From Ancylobacter lacus (GTDB lineage Bacteria; Pseudomonadota; Alphaproteobacteria; Rhizobiales; Xanthobacteraceae), in the NCBI RefSeq assembly GCF_018390635.1, contig NZ_JAHBGE010000083.1, positions 1-64,000 on the forward strand: a DNA stretch of 64,000 bases. Direction: 5' to 3'. The notes beneath the pieces were generated by a model. That model searched no databases and was not told the origin of the DNA. It worked only from the letters and a program-made list of their open reading frames with translations. The first letter of the stretch is position 1. Every line of letters begins with the position of its first letter. Below are positions 1-8,491 of this stretch, in pieces. The translations under genes were made by a program, and so were the position numbers.

Positions 1-40
1 GGCCTATCCCACCAAGCCCACCCTCAGTAACGTGGCCTGA
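1..40 (+). CDS. C-terminal tail of the gene upstream of the oxidase (partial)
   Basis: Reading from base 2, an open frame encodes AYPTKPTLSNVA and stops at TGA 38-40, immediately before the oxidase subunit I frame. In b(o/a)3-type oxidase operons the preceding gene is usually subunit II, the CuA protein, so that is the likeliest identity by position. The 12 visible residues carry no diagnostic motif, so the assignment is inference only. Confidence 0.35.
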   Translation, partial: AYPTKPTLSNVA

Positions 41-75
41 GGACGACGCTTACGCATTTCTGGCTCGCCTTCGGG

Positions 76-1650
76 GTGTTCTCGCTGGCGCTGATGCTCG
101 GTGCCTGGCAGATGTTCATCCGCAGCCCGTTGCACACCTGGCTCTCCGATCCCGAGTGGTATTATCGCTCGCTGACCGCGCATGGCACCGCCATGGCCTA
201 TGTCTTCCCGACCTTGGTCGCGATGGGCTTCGGCTATGCGATCGCCGAGTCCGCGCTCTCGCAGCGGCTGGTGGGCGCGCGCTGGGCCTGGGCGGGATTC
301 GGCATGGTGGCCACCGGCACGGTCCTGGCCATGGTCCCGGTGTCGCTGGGCCGCGCCTCGGTGCTCTACACCTTCTATCCGCCGCTGATCGGCAGCCCCT
401 TCTACTATCTGGGCATCGTGCTGATCGTGCTCGGCTCCTGGATCTGGGTCGCGCTGATGGCGGTCAATCTGCGGGTCTGGAAGAAGGCCAACCCACACGT
501 TCCGGTGCCGCTGGCGATGTTCGCCAATGTCGCGGGCGCTTCGCTCTGGGCCTGGACGGCCGTTGGCGCCGCACTCGAGCTGCTGCTGCAGATCATTCCG
601 GTGGCGCTTGGATGGAAGTCCACAATCGACGCCGGGCTCTCGCGCGTGCTGTTCTCCTGGACGCTGCACGCGATCGTCTATTTCTGGCTGATCCCGAGCT
701 ACATCGCCTACTACACCATCGTGCCACGCGCGATCGGCGGATTGCTCTACAGCGACACCATGGCCCGGATCTCGTTCATCCTGTTCCTGGTGGTGGCGAT
801 GCCGATCGGCGTCCATCACGTCTTCGCCGACCCGATGGTCGGTGCCGGCTTCAAATTCATCCATTCCGCCTTCACCGCATTGGTCGCGCTGCCAACACTG
901 CTGACGGTGTTCACCATCTGCGCGTCGGTGGAGATCGCCGCCCGCCTGCGGGGCGGCCGCGGTCTGTTCGGCTGGGTGACGGCGTTGCCGTGGAACAATC
1001 CCGTGATGCTGGCCGCGGCGCTCTCCTTTGTGATGCTGGGCTTCGGCGGCGCCGGCGGGCTCGTCAACATGAGCTATCAGCTCGACGCCTCCATCCACAA
1101 TACGCAATGGATCACCGGGCATTTCCATCTGATCTTCGGCGGCGCCATCGTCATCATGTATTTCGCCATCGCCTATGATCTGTGGCCGCATCTCACCGGG
1201 CGCGCGCTTGCCGATGTCAGGCTCATGCGGATCCAGCTCTGGTTTTGGGCCGTCGGCATGGTGGTGACGACCTTCCCCTGGCACTATGTCGGCATTCTCG
1301 GCATGCCGCGCCGCATGGCCTATTTCGACTACAGCCATCCGGCCCTGGCGCCGGAGGCGCTGTCGGTGATCATCTCGGTGATCGGCGCCCTGATCATCCT
1401 GGTCTCCGGCGCCTTGTTCCTCGTGATCCTCGCGCGGGGGCAGATGGCGCCGAAGCGGGAGGCCGGAACCTTTCGCTTCAGCCGGGCGCTGCATCCGCCG
1501 GCGCGCCTTCCCCCTGCGCTCAACAGCCACGGTCCCTGGATCGCGCTGATGATCTTGCTGACCCTCACCAATTACGGCGTTCCGATCCTCAATCTGGCAC
1601 TCCGGTCCGACACCTCCGTGCCCGCCGTCTATGTGGGAGCGCAGCGATGA
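76..1650 (+). CDS. b(o/a)3-type cytochrome c oxidase subunit I
   Basis: Catalytic subunit of a heme-copper terminal oxidase in the inner membrane that reduces O2 and pumps protons. With GTG 76 as residue 1, H36 is the expected helix II low-spin heme ligand. H199-x-x-Y202 and H247/H248 fit the CuB ligands and tyrosine, and H349-x-H351 fits the heme ligands in helix X. The protein has many hydrophobic helices over 524 residues, and its sequence resembles ba3-type rather than aa3 subunit I. The frame is open upstream to base 31 and encodes a plausible start region (LTHFWLAFGV), so the true N-terminus may lie upstream at a non-ATG codon such as CTG 37. The stop overlaps the start of the next gene (ATGA), which indicates translational coupling with the cytochrome c. 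Confidence 0.88.
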   Translation: MFSLALMLGAWQMFIRSPLHTWLSDPEWYYRSLTAHGTAMAYVFPTLVAMGFGYAIAESALSQRLVGARWAWAGFGMVATGTVLAMVPVSLGRASVLYTFYPPLIGSPFYYLGIVLIVLGSWIWVALMAVNLRVWKKANPHVPVPLAMFANVAGASLWAWTAVGAALELLLQIIPVALGWKSTIDAGLSRVLFSWTLHAIVYFWLIPSYIAYYTIVPRAIGGLLYSDTMARISFILFLVVAMPIGVHHVFADPMVGAGFKFIHSAFTALVALPTLLTVFTICASVEIAARLRGGRGLFGWVTALPWNNPVMLAAALSFVMLGFGGAGGLVNMSYQLDASIHNTQWITGHFHLIFGGAIVIMYFAIAYDLWPHLTGRALADVRLMRIQLWFWAVGMVVTTFPWHYVGILGMPRRMAYFDYSHPALAPEALSVIISVIGALIILVSGALFLVILARGQMAPKREAGTFRFSRALHPPARLPPALNSHGPWIALMILLTLTNYGVPILNLALRSDTSVPAVYVGAQR

Positions 1651-2462
1651 AGGACCCCGGGATGCTGTCCCTGCGCGATCCCTACGTCCGGACCAGCGTC
1701 GCCCTGACGGTCGGGCTGCTGGTGCTGACGGCGCTGGTCGGCTTCGTCGTGCTGCCCTACGCGCAGGGCGAGATGAAATTTGCCGGGATGTGGGACGTGA
1801 TCTGCAGGGCCGCCGGACTGCCGCGCGACGCCGCGCCCACATCCACTCAAGCCGCTACAGCGCCGACCTCGAAGGTCGTGCTGACCGCGGCGACTTTGAC
1901 GAGACCCGATCCGGAGGCGATAGGCCGGGGAGCGACCCTCGCGCAACGTTGCGCCATGTGTCACGGCCCGACGGGCATCAGCCGCGCGGACGTACCAAAC
2001 CTCGCGGGCCAATTTGGCGCGGCGGTCTACAAGCAGTTGCAGGACTTCCAGTCCGGCGCGCGGGTGAACGCGGTGATGTCGCCCTTCGCCGCCAATCTGT
2101 CCGATCAGGACATGGTCGATCTCGCGGCCTATTACGCCTCCCTGCCGCGACTGCCGGCCTATCACCCGGAGCCGCAGCGACAGCCGACGCGCATCGTGGT
2201 TTACGGTGCGCCGACCCGCGGTATCGCCCCGTGCGGCGCCTGCCATGGCAGCCTTGACACCAAGACCGGCAGCCCATGGCTCGAGGGGCAGTCGGCGGCC
2301 TATCTGAAGGCCCAGCTCGAGGCCCTGGCGTCCGGTCATCGCCACAACGACATCAACGCCCAGATGCGCAACATCGCGCGCGCGATGACGCCCCGGGAGA
2401 TCGACGAGGCCGCGCGCTATTATGCGGCGCAGCCGGTGGAGACGGTCAACGCGGCGCCATAG
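1647..2462 (+). CDS. membrane-anchored diheme cytochrome c (c4-like)
   Basis: The 271-residue protein has one N-terminal membrane segment (about residues 15-38) that should anchor it facing the periplasm. Two CxxCH heme-binding sites follow, CAMCH at 102-106 and CGACH at 196-200, each in its own cytochrome c fold, as in c4-type cytochromes. M144 (in NAVMSP) and M236 (in AQMRN) are possible distal ligands. It overlaps the oxidase subunit I stop by 4 bp and most likely delivers electrons to that oxidase from the bc1 complex or a soluble cytochrome. The family and placement are clear; the exact electron donor is inferred. Confidence 0.85.
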   Translation: MKDPGMLSLRDPYVRTSVALTVGLLVLTALVGFVVLPYAQGEMKFAGMWDVICRAAGLPRDAAPTSTQAATAPTSKVVLTAATLTRPDPEAIGRGATLAQRCAMCHGPTGISRADVPNLAGQFGAAVYKQLQDFQSGARVNAVMSPFAANLSDQDMVDLAAYYASLPRLPAYHPEPQRQPTRIVVYGAPTRGIAPCGACHGSLDTKTGSPWLEGQSAAYLKAQLEALASGHRHNDINAQMRNIARAMTPREIDEAARYYAAQPVETVNAAP

Positions 2463-2548
2463 CCGGAAGAGCCGGGCAGCGTGAGCCCGAGAGGCGGCTG
2501 GCATTGCGAACAAAACCAGAATCAGCGATTCTGCCGGCGACTTTGGCC

Positions 2549-4633
2549 ATGGGATCGGATTCGGTGGGGGCAGCGGCGGCGTATCTGGACGGGCTCAATG
2601 CCGAGCAGAGGCGCGCGGTCGAGCACGGCTCTGATGAGGGCGCGGGGCGGCCCGCATCCCCCCTTCTGATCATCGCCGGCGCGGGGTCGGGCAAGACCAA
2701 CACCCTTGCCCACCGGGTGGCCCATCTCATCGTGGGTGGCGCCGATCCGGGCCGCATCCTGCTCATGACCTTCTCCCGGCGCGCCGCCTCCGAGATGACG
2801 AAACGCGTAGAGCGCATCTGCAACAAGGTGCTGGCCGAGCGCGGCGGGTTTCTGACGAGCGGCCTTACCTGGGCCGGCACGTTCCACGGCATCGGTGCCC
2901 GGCTGCTGCGGGACTATGCCGAGCAGATGGGCCTCGATCCCGCCTTCACGATCCATGATCGCGAGGATGCCGCCGATCTCATGAACCTCGTTCGTCACGA
3001 GCTTGGGTTTTCGAAGAGCCAGTCGCGCTTTCCTACCAAGGGCACCTGCCTTGCCATCTATTCCCGCGTGGTGAACTCCACCCGGCCGCTGCCGGAGGTT
3101 CTCGCCCGGGCCTTTCCGTGGTGCGTCGGCTGGCACGACGAGCTGAAGCGGCTCTTCGGTGCCTATGTGGAGGCCAAGCAGGCGCAGAACGTGCTCGATT
3201 ATGACGATCTCCTTCTCTACTGGGCCCAGCTCGTCGCTGAGCCGGCGATCGCGCAGGACATGGGCGCGCGCTTCGACCATGTGCTGGTCGACGAGTATCA
3301 GGACACGAACAGCCTGCAGGCGTCCGTCCTGCTCGGCCTCAAGCCGGCCGGCCACGGGTTGACGGTCGTGGGCGACGACGCCCAGTCCATCTATGCCTTC
3401 CGTGCCGCGACGGTGCGCAACATCCTCGATTTCCCGGGGCATTTCCGCCCACCCGCGCGGGTGGTGACGCTGGAGCGGAACTATCGCTCCACCCAGCCGA
3501 TCCTCGCCGCCGCAAACGCCGTCATCGGCCTCGCCAGCGAGCGTTTCACCAAGAATCTCTGGACCGATCGGGCGTCCGCCGAAAAGCCGGAACTGGTGAG
3601 CGTGCGCGACGAGATGGAGCAGGCCCGTTTCATCGCCGACCGTGTTCTCGAGAATCGGGAAATGGGCATCGCGTTGAAGCAGCAGGCGGTGCTGTTCCGC
3701 ACCTCCAGCCACGCCGGGCCGCTGGAGGTCGAGCTGACCCGCCGCAACATTGCGTTCGTGAAGTTCGGCGGGCTCAAGTTCCTGGACGCGGCCCATGTGA
3801 AGGACCTGCTGGCGGTCCTGCGCTTCGCCCAGAACGGCCGTGACCGCATCGCCGGTTTCCGCCTCCTGCAACTGCTGCCCGGTCTCGGACCGGCCTCCGC
3901 GCAGAAGATCCTTGATCGGATTGCCGGTCAGCCGGATCCCATCGCGGCGCTGTCGGACGTGCAGGCGCCCGCCAAGGTGGGCGATGCGTGGGGCCAGCTT
4001 GTGGCGATGGTGCAGGGGATTTCCAGGGTGGCCTGGCCCGCGCAGGTCGAGCTGGCGCGGCTCTGGTACGAGCCGCATCTCGAGCGCCTCCATGAGGATG
4101 CCGGCATGCGCGCGGCGGATCTGACGCAACTGGAGCAGATCGCGGCGGGATATGGCTCGCGCGAGAGGTTCCTGACCGAGCTGACGCTCGACCCGCCGGA
4201 TGCCACCAGCGATCAGGCCGGAGTCCCGCTGCTGGACGAGGATTATCTCATCCTCTCCACCATCCACTCGGCCAAGGGGCAGGAGTGGAAGTCCGTCTTC
4301 GTCCTGAACGTGGTCGACGGATGCATTCCGAGCGATCTCGGGGCGGGCCAGAGCGAGGAGCTGGAGGAAGAGCGGCGGCTGCTCTATGTCGCCATGACAC
4401 GGGCGAAGGATGCCCTGCATCTCGTCACGCCGCAGCGCTTCTTCGTCCATGGCCAGCATGCCAGGGGCGATCGCCACGTCTATGCCGGCCGCACGCGCTT
4501 CATCCCGAACTCCTTGCTCGTGCACTTCCAACCCGTGTCGTGGCCGAGGGTGGGTCCCGAGGACGTCGGAACCGGCGCCGCCCGGAACGTCAGGATCGAC
4601 GTGGGTGCGCGTCTGCGAAGCATGTGGCAGTAG
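2549..4633 (+). CDS. UvrD/PcrA-family ATP-dependent DNA helicase
   Basis: Superfamily 1A 3'-5' helicase of 694 residues, close to the usual length for PcrA/UvrD (650-750). Motifs appear in order: Walker A GAGSGKT (44-50), motif Ia MTFSRRAA, Walker B VLVDEYQDTN, motif III VVGDDAQSIYAFR, motif IV ERNYRST, motif V STIHSAKGQEW and motif VI LLYVAMTRAKD. All catalytic residues are present, so it should be active. ATG 2549 is chosen because the LNAEQRRAV Q-motif follows shortly after; the frame is open further upstream without similarity. It stands alone between the oxidase operon and a LysR gene. Whether it is a repair helicase or island cargo cannot be told from sequence. Confidence 0.88.
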   Translation: MGSDSVGAAAAYLDGLNAEQRRAVEHGSDEGAGRPASPLLIIAGAGSGKTNTLAHRVAHLIVGGADPGRILLMTFSRRAASEMTKRVERICNKVLAERGGFLTSGLTWAGTFHGIGARLLRDYAEQMGLDPAFTIHDREDAADLMNLVRHELGFSKSQSRFPTKGTCLAIYSRVVNSTRPLPEVLARAFPWCVGWHDELKRLFGAYVEAKQAQNVLDYDDLLLYWAQLVAEPAIAQDMGARFDHVLVDEYQDTNSLQASVLLGLKPAGHGLTVVGDDAQSIYAFRAATVRNILDFPGHFRPPARVVTLERNYRSTQPILAAANAVIGLASERFTKNLWTDRASAEKPELVSVRDEMEQARFIADRVLENREMGIALKQQAVLFRTSSHAGPLEVELTRRNIAFVKFGGLKFLDAAHVKDLLAVLRFAQNGRDRIAGFRLLQLLPGLGPASAQKILDRIAGQPDPIAALSDVQAPAKVGDAWGQLVAMVQGISRVAWPAQVELARLWYEPHLERLHEDAGMRAADLTQLEQIAAGYGSRERFLTELTLDPPDATSDQAGVPLLDEDYLILSTIHSAKGQEWKSVFVLNVVDGCIPSDLGAGQSEELEEERRLLYVAMTRAKDALHLVTPQRFFVHGQHARGDRHVYAGRTRFIPNSLLVHFQPVSWPRVGPEDVGTGAARNVRIDVGARLRSMWQ

Positions 4634-4770
4634 CGGCGGAAGCCCTCGCACGCACCCGCTTCGGACGACAGATGACCCTGCCCATCGTGGGCGTGTCTCG
4701 TCGCGGTGCAAAAGCCGGTCGCGACGCTGCCGATCCCTCCCTGACGTTCAGGACATCCGCTCGCCGGGTG

Positions 4771-5676
4771 CTACGGTTGGACGGAGATCGCGGGCGGAAA
4801 CTCCCTGGCGAGCTGGTCGATCAGCGCGCGAACAGCGGGAGGCAGGCCACGTCGCGTCGTGAAGACGAGGTGGACGATTCCGATTCGCGCATGCCAGGCG
4901 GGCAGCACGCGGACCACACGCCCGGCATCCAGCGCCGAACGACAGACCCGGTCGGGCAGGAGTGCAACACCCAGTCCAGCCACGGCGGCGCTGAGAAGCT
5001 GGTTCATGTCAGCGCAACCCATGCGGGGCTCGATGCGGACCGTCCGCCTGTCCCCGTCGCTGGTCTCAAGATCCCAGTCTATGGCGGCATGCTCGTCATT
5101 CGTCGACAGGGTGGGCACCGTCGCGAGCTGGTCGACTGAGGCAATGCGACTTGCCAGCTGCGGACTGGCGACAAGGATCCGGATGGACTGCCCCAGCGAT
5201 CGGACGGTGAGTTCTGCATCGGTGGTCATGTCCACCCGCACCCGCAGCGCCAGATCGATCCGCTCAGCAATGAGATCGACGGGCCTGTCGGTGGCGACGA
5301 GCTGCAGCCGCACTCTCGGGTACCGCGCGAGAAACCCTGTGATCAGCTCGGAGACCGGCCCGATCATGCCGCCGGGACAGCTGAACCGGATGCGACCGTG
5401 CGGCTCGGCCTGCGCCTGCATCGCCAGCGCTTCGGCCTGCTCGGCCTCGGCAAGCATGGCGCGGCAGCGCTCGTAAAAGCCCTGGCCGATGTCGGTCACC
5501 CGAAAGCGGCGGCTGGAGCGCTCGATCAGCCGCAGACCCAGCCTCTCCTCCAGACGGGCGATGCGCCGGCTGAGTTTGGATTTTGGCTCGCCAAGGGCGC
5601 GGCCGGCCGCAGCAAACCCGCCATGGCTCACCACTTCGGCGAAATAGGCCAGATCGTTCAGGTCAGCGCGCGCCAT
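4771..5676 (-). CDS. LysR-family transcriptional regulator
   Basis: 301-residue LysR regulator. The N-terminal winged helix-turn-helix covers about residues 5-65 (FAEVVSHGGFAAAGRALG, then LSRRIARLEERLG), followed by a linker helix and a substrate-binding domain (residues 90-300). The sequence resembles the group that includes DsdC/AaeR-like regulators placed next to oxidoreductases. A second in-frame ATG lies 12 bp upstream at 5688. It is divergent from the short-chain dehydrogenase at 5789 with a 112-bp shared promoter region. By the usual LysR arrangement, it probably controls that gene and itself. Confidence 0.9.
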   Translation of the reverse strand: MARADLNDLAYFAEVVSHGGFAAAGRALGEPKSKLSRRIARLEERLGLRLIERSSRRFRVTDIGQGFYERCRAMLAEAEQAEALAMQAQAEPHGRIRFSCPGGMIGPVSELITGFLARYPRVRLQLVATDRPVDLIAERIDLALRVRVDMTTDAELTVRSLGQSIRILVASPQLASRIASVDQLATVPTLSTNDEHAAIDWDLETSDGDRRTVRIEPRMGCADMNQLLSAAVAGLGVALLPDRVCRSALDAGRVVRVLPAWHARIGIVHLVFTTRRGLPPAVRALIDQLAREFPPAISVQP

Positions 5677-5788
5677 CGTTCCTGTCATGGAACGCTGGGT
5701 AGCGAAATCGCCGGCTACAGACAAGATCGTCCCGCATTCATCTTGGGTGGGCAGCGGCGCTTCGCCGCGAAGCCGCAGGAGAGAGGCA

Positions 5789-6541
5789 ATGGCACATCGA
5801 TTCAATAACAAGGTGGTGGTGATCACCGGCGGGACGAGCGGCATTGGCCTCGCCACCGCCAAGGCGTTTGCCGCGGAAGGTGCTGCGGTGTTCATCACCG
5901 GTCGGCGCCAGCAGGTGCTGGAGGCCGCGGTGAAACAGATCGGCGGTCGGGTCACCGGCGTGAGAGCCGATATGTCCAGCCTTGCCGACATCGACCGCGT
6001 CTATGATGCCGTCCAGCAGCAATATGCCCAGATCGACGTCCTCTTCGCGAATGCGGGCGGCGGTGACATGCTTCCGCTCGGCGCCATCACCGAGGAGCAG
6101 TATCAGCGCACGTTCGACACCAACGTCAAAGGCACGATATTCACCGTTCAGAAGGCGCTGCCGCTCCTGAAGGACGGTGCTTCGATCGTGCTGACCGGTT
6201 CCACCGCCGGCGCCTCCGGTACATCGGCATTCAGCATCTATGGCGCGAGCAAGGCTGCCGTGCGCAACCTAGCCCGGAGCTGGATCCTCGACCTCAAGGA
6301 CCGTCATATCCGTGTGAACGTCGTCAGCCCCGGACCGACCGAGACGATCGGGCTGACCGATGTCTTCGGAGGCGGTGAGCAGGCGCAGGGCGTCAAAGAT
6401 TTCCTCGCCACCCAGATCCCGGCCGGCCGGGTCGGTCGGCCGGAGGAAATCGCCACGACCGTGCTGTTCCTCGCGTCCGACGATGCAAGCTTCATCAACG
6501 GTGCTGAACTGTTCGTCGATGGCGGGCTGACCCAGATCTGA
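5789..6541 (+). CDS. short-chain dehydrogenase/reductase (SDR)
   Basis: Classical SDR of 250 residues. The cofactor motif TGGTSGIG is at 13-20, the NAG motif occurs as FANAGGGD, and the catalytic Ser and YxxxK are in GSTAGASG and YGASK. R37 in ITGRR suggests NADP(H) preference. The C-terminus ends in the typical VDGGLTQI. GAGAG at 5780 is a reasonable ribosome binding site. A small hairpin (GCGGCG, CTT, CGCCGC; 5754-5768) sits just upstream. The substrate is unknown. It is divergent from a LysR regulator and convergent with a second SDR of the same size class, which makes a regulator-SDR-SDR-regulator module. Confidence 0.9.
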   Translation: MAHRFNNKVVVITGGTSGIGLATAKAFAAEGAAVFITGRRQQVLEAAVKQIGGRVTGVRADMSSLADIDRVYDAVQQQYAQIDVLFANAGGGDMLPLGAITEEQYQRTFDTNVKGTIFTVQKALPLLKDGASIVLTGSTAGASGTSAFSIYGASKAAVRNLARSWILDLKDRHIRVNVVSPGPTETIGLTDVFGGGEQAQGVKDFLATQIPAGRVGRPEEIATTVLFLASDDASFINGAELFVDGGLTQI

Positions 6542-6650
6542 ACGGTACGGGCGGATTGCCAGCCCTTCCGCGGTCGGCCCCTGCTGTGTCGCAGGTGATC
6601 GGGCGTTCAGGCTGGCGGTCCGATGACGGCCCCGTTGGATGGTAAAGCCA

Positions 6651-6700
6651 GCCATGCCGAGGCCGCGCGCGCGACGGCTGGGGCGCGGCCCCGGCATGGC
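6651..6700. terminator. strong hairpin between two convergent SDR genes
   Basis: Arms 6651-6668 and 6683-6700 are complementary over 18 positions with one A/C mismatch (6660/6691) and a 14-nt loop. The hairpin lies in the 164-bp gap between the converging SDR genes, just beyond the 6706 stop. There is no clear T tract on either side, so it may act as a bidirectional transcription barrier or as 3'-end mRNA protection rather than a textbook intrinsic terminator. Confidence 0.6.
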
Positions 6701-6705
6701 GCAGC

Positions 6706-7431
6706 TCAGACCTGCGCCATGCCGCCGTCGACCGGCAGTTCGGCCCCGGTGATGTAGCTGCTCTGGTCGCTGGCGAGGAACAGCGCTGCCGAGGCCACTT
6801 CGTCGGCACGACCCATGCGGCCGAGCGGGATCAGCTTCGTCAGCGTCTCGCGCATCTCGTCGGACGTCGCCGCCATCATGGCGGTGTCGGTTGGTCCCGG
6901 CGCCACGACATTGACGCGGATGTTGCGGGGCGCCAGCTCGTTGGCCCAGGTTCGCGCGAAGGAGCGCACCGCGGCCTTGCTCGCCCCATAGACGCCATAG
7001 CCTTTGGTGCCGATCGCGTCAGCGATCGAGCCCACCAGCACGATTGCGCCACCCTCCGGCATCATCGCCGTCGCCGCCTTGGCGGCAAACAGCAGCGCGC
7101 GCACGTTGAGGTCGAAGGTTCGGTCGAAATGATCCTCGCGGATGTCGTCGAGGGTCGCGTATTCGGCGATGCCGGCGTTGACGGCGAGCACGTCCACCCG
7201 TCCGGCCTCGCTGCCCACTCGCTCGAAGAAGGCGGCGAGCGCCGTCACATCGGAAGCCTCGACGCGGCGTGTGCGCAGCCTGCCGGCTCCCAGCTCGACC
7301 TCTCCCTCGTCGGCGCGACGGCTGGTGGCGTAGACCGTGGCGCCTTCCGCGGCGAACCGCTCTGCGATGGCGCCACCGATGCCGCCATGGCCCCCGACCA
7401 CGACGGCGATTTTTCCTGAAAGTCCGCTCAT
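6706..7431 (-). CDS. short-chain dehydrogenase/reductase (SDR)
   Basis: Classical SDR of 241 residues. It has a variant glycine motif, VGGHGGIGG, near residue 11, then VNAGIAEY, catalytic Ser in VGSIAD, YGASK for the YxxxK pair, and the C-terminal VDGGMAQV. TSRR after the second strand suggests NADP(H). It is a paralogue of the SDR at 5789 in length and architecture. It is divergent from the HxlR regulator at 7529, and the shared promoter region holds a perfect inverted repeat (7475-7514), so it is the likely target of that regulator. The substrate is unknown; reactive carbonyls or quinones would be typical for HxlR-controlled reductases. Confidence 0.9.
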   Translation of the reverse strand: MSGLSGKIAVVVGGHGGIGGAIAERFAAEGATVYATSRRADEGEVELGAGRLRTRRVEASDVTALAAFFERVGSEAGRVDVLAVNAGIAEYATLDDIREDHFDRTFDLNVRALLFAAKAATAMMPEGGAIVLVGSIADAIGTKGYGVYGASKAAVRSFARTWANELAPRNIRVNVVAPGPTDTAMMAATSDEMRETLTKLIPLGRMGRADEVASAALFLASDQSSYITGAELPVDGGMAQV

Positions 7432-7474
7432 TCCGTCCTCACATCGCTGGTGATGACGAACAGGTATCATTCAT

Positions 7475-7514
7475 ATATCTAATCACAAGAACGCACCACA
7501 TGTTGATTAGATAT
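7475..7514. promoter_or_regulatory. candidate HxlR operator: perfect 11-bp inverted repeat
   Basis: ATATCTAATCA at 7475-7485 is repeated as its reverse complement TGATTAGATAT at 7504-7514, with an 18-bp spacer. It lies in the 97-bp divergent region between the SDR (start 7431) and the HxlR gene (start 7529). The AT-rich arms stand out in a GC-rich region. The right arm ends 14 bp before the regulator start codon. A dimeric winged-helix regulator that represses both genes is the simplest reading. Confidence 0.7.
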
Positions 7515-7528
7515 CTGGAAGTATACCC

Positions 7529-7924
7529 ATGTCAGAAGACGCGCTCGAATTACCCCTCGATGTCACCGCGACGCGACCCATCCTCGAACATATCGCCAAC
7601 AAATGGACGGTCCTGATCCTTAGCGTGCTGTGCACGCAGCCGGCGCGGTTCAACGACCTCAAGCGCCGTCTGGACGGCATCACCCACAAGGCCCTGTCCG
7701 AGGCGTTGAAGCGTCTGGAGCGCAACGGCCTCATCAGCCGCAAGGTCCTGCCGACGCAGCCGATCGGCGTCGAGTACGCGATCACCGATCTCGGCCGCTC
7801 GCTGCGCGAACCCTTTGCCGCGCTTTACAACTGGTCGCTCGCCAACGGTTCCGCGCTGGAAAGGGCGCAGCGTGCCTATGACACGGCGAAAGGGAATGGA
7901 GGGGCGGAGGAGGGGATCCGGTAA
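7529..7924 (+). CDS. HxlR-family transcriptional regulator
   Basis: 131-residue winged-helix protein with the HxlR signature: IANKWTVLILSVLCTQPARFNDLKRRL, recognition helix KALSEALKRLERNGLI, then a beta wing ending VEYAITDLG and a C-terminal dimerisation helix. It carries a single cysteine (about residue 35) and lacks the N-terminal Cys pair seen in the second HxlR of this window (43553). It is divergent from the SDR at 6706-7431 and starts just after the inverted repeat at 7475-7514, so it probably represses that SDR and itself. The inducer is unknown. Confidence 0.9.
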   Translation: MSEDALELPLDVTATRPILEHIANKWTVLILSVLCTQPARFNDLKRRLDGITHKALSEALKRLERNGLISRKVLPTQPIGVEYAITDLGRSLREPFAALYNWSLANGSALERAQRAYDTAKGNGGAEEGIR

Positions 7925-7959
7925 TCATGTGAATTGGCGAGGCTGCCCTTCAGCAAGCC

Positions 7960-8390
7960 GGCGATCGCCCCGACTTTCTCCGCGCCGCCGCCGAAGGAGC
8001 GACTGAGCTGCTGGTGACCTGCGCGATGGAGGCGCCGGGCAGGTTCAACGGCGCGAGCGCCTCCGACAGAAACATGGCGCTCCGGCCCGAGGCGACGCCC
8101 GGCACGTCCTCTGCGGTCGGTCGCTGTTCGTGAGCCGCGCGCCGAACCGGCCGAGTCGGTCGTGCCGCGGCGCATCCGCGCCTCGTCTGGAATGATGACG
8201 CATGCCTCGATGCCGGTGGCAGCCTCGATGTCGCGCGCCGGGCTGACCCGCCCATGCGCGCGGGGACGATTGCCGACCCCGAATAAGGGGCAGGGCATAG
8301 CCTTCCTCGCTGACCTGCTGCCGCTTCCGACGGATCTGGGCTCTCCACCAGCCGGATTTTAGTTTAGTGAGGGCGGCCAGTCCGTGTGCG
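7960..8390 (-). pseudogene. possible decayed tyrosine recombinase (integrase) remnant beside dusA
   Basis: The stretch 7925-8491 has no intact gene. On the minus strand, near 8375-8310, one frame reads LTKLKSGWWRAQIRRK. This resembles the N-terminal arm-binding region of phage-type integrases (typically LTKL-SG-WRAQIRRKG). Further downstream another minus frame reads ARDIEAATGIEACVIIPDEA, which could be the following helix after a frameshift. No catalytic R-HxxR-Y region is visible. A 9-bp inverted repeat (8383-8391 and 8450-8458) lies between this and dusA. The identification rests on short similarity from memory and is tentative. Confidence 0.3.
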
Positions 8391-8491
8391 CTCCGTGGAC
8401 ACTCATGCCTCGATAATCGGAAACGGGGCGCATCGTGGTGAAGGACCGGGCGCACACGACGAGGCCCCAACTCCCTGACGCTGCAAAAACA

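Noticed and set aside
4-1842. 612-codon open frame antisense to the oxidase subunit.
   Set aside because: Composition-driven shadow; the real gene has all the heme and copper ligands.
2463-2548. Copy of the dusA 5' core as the far attachment site of the putative island.
   Set aside because: Neither this gap nor 4634-4770 contains a recognisable match to the dusA start region, so island limits are not claimed.
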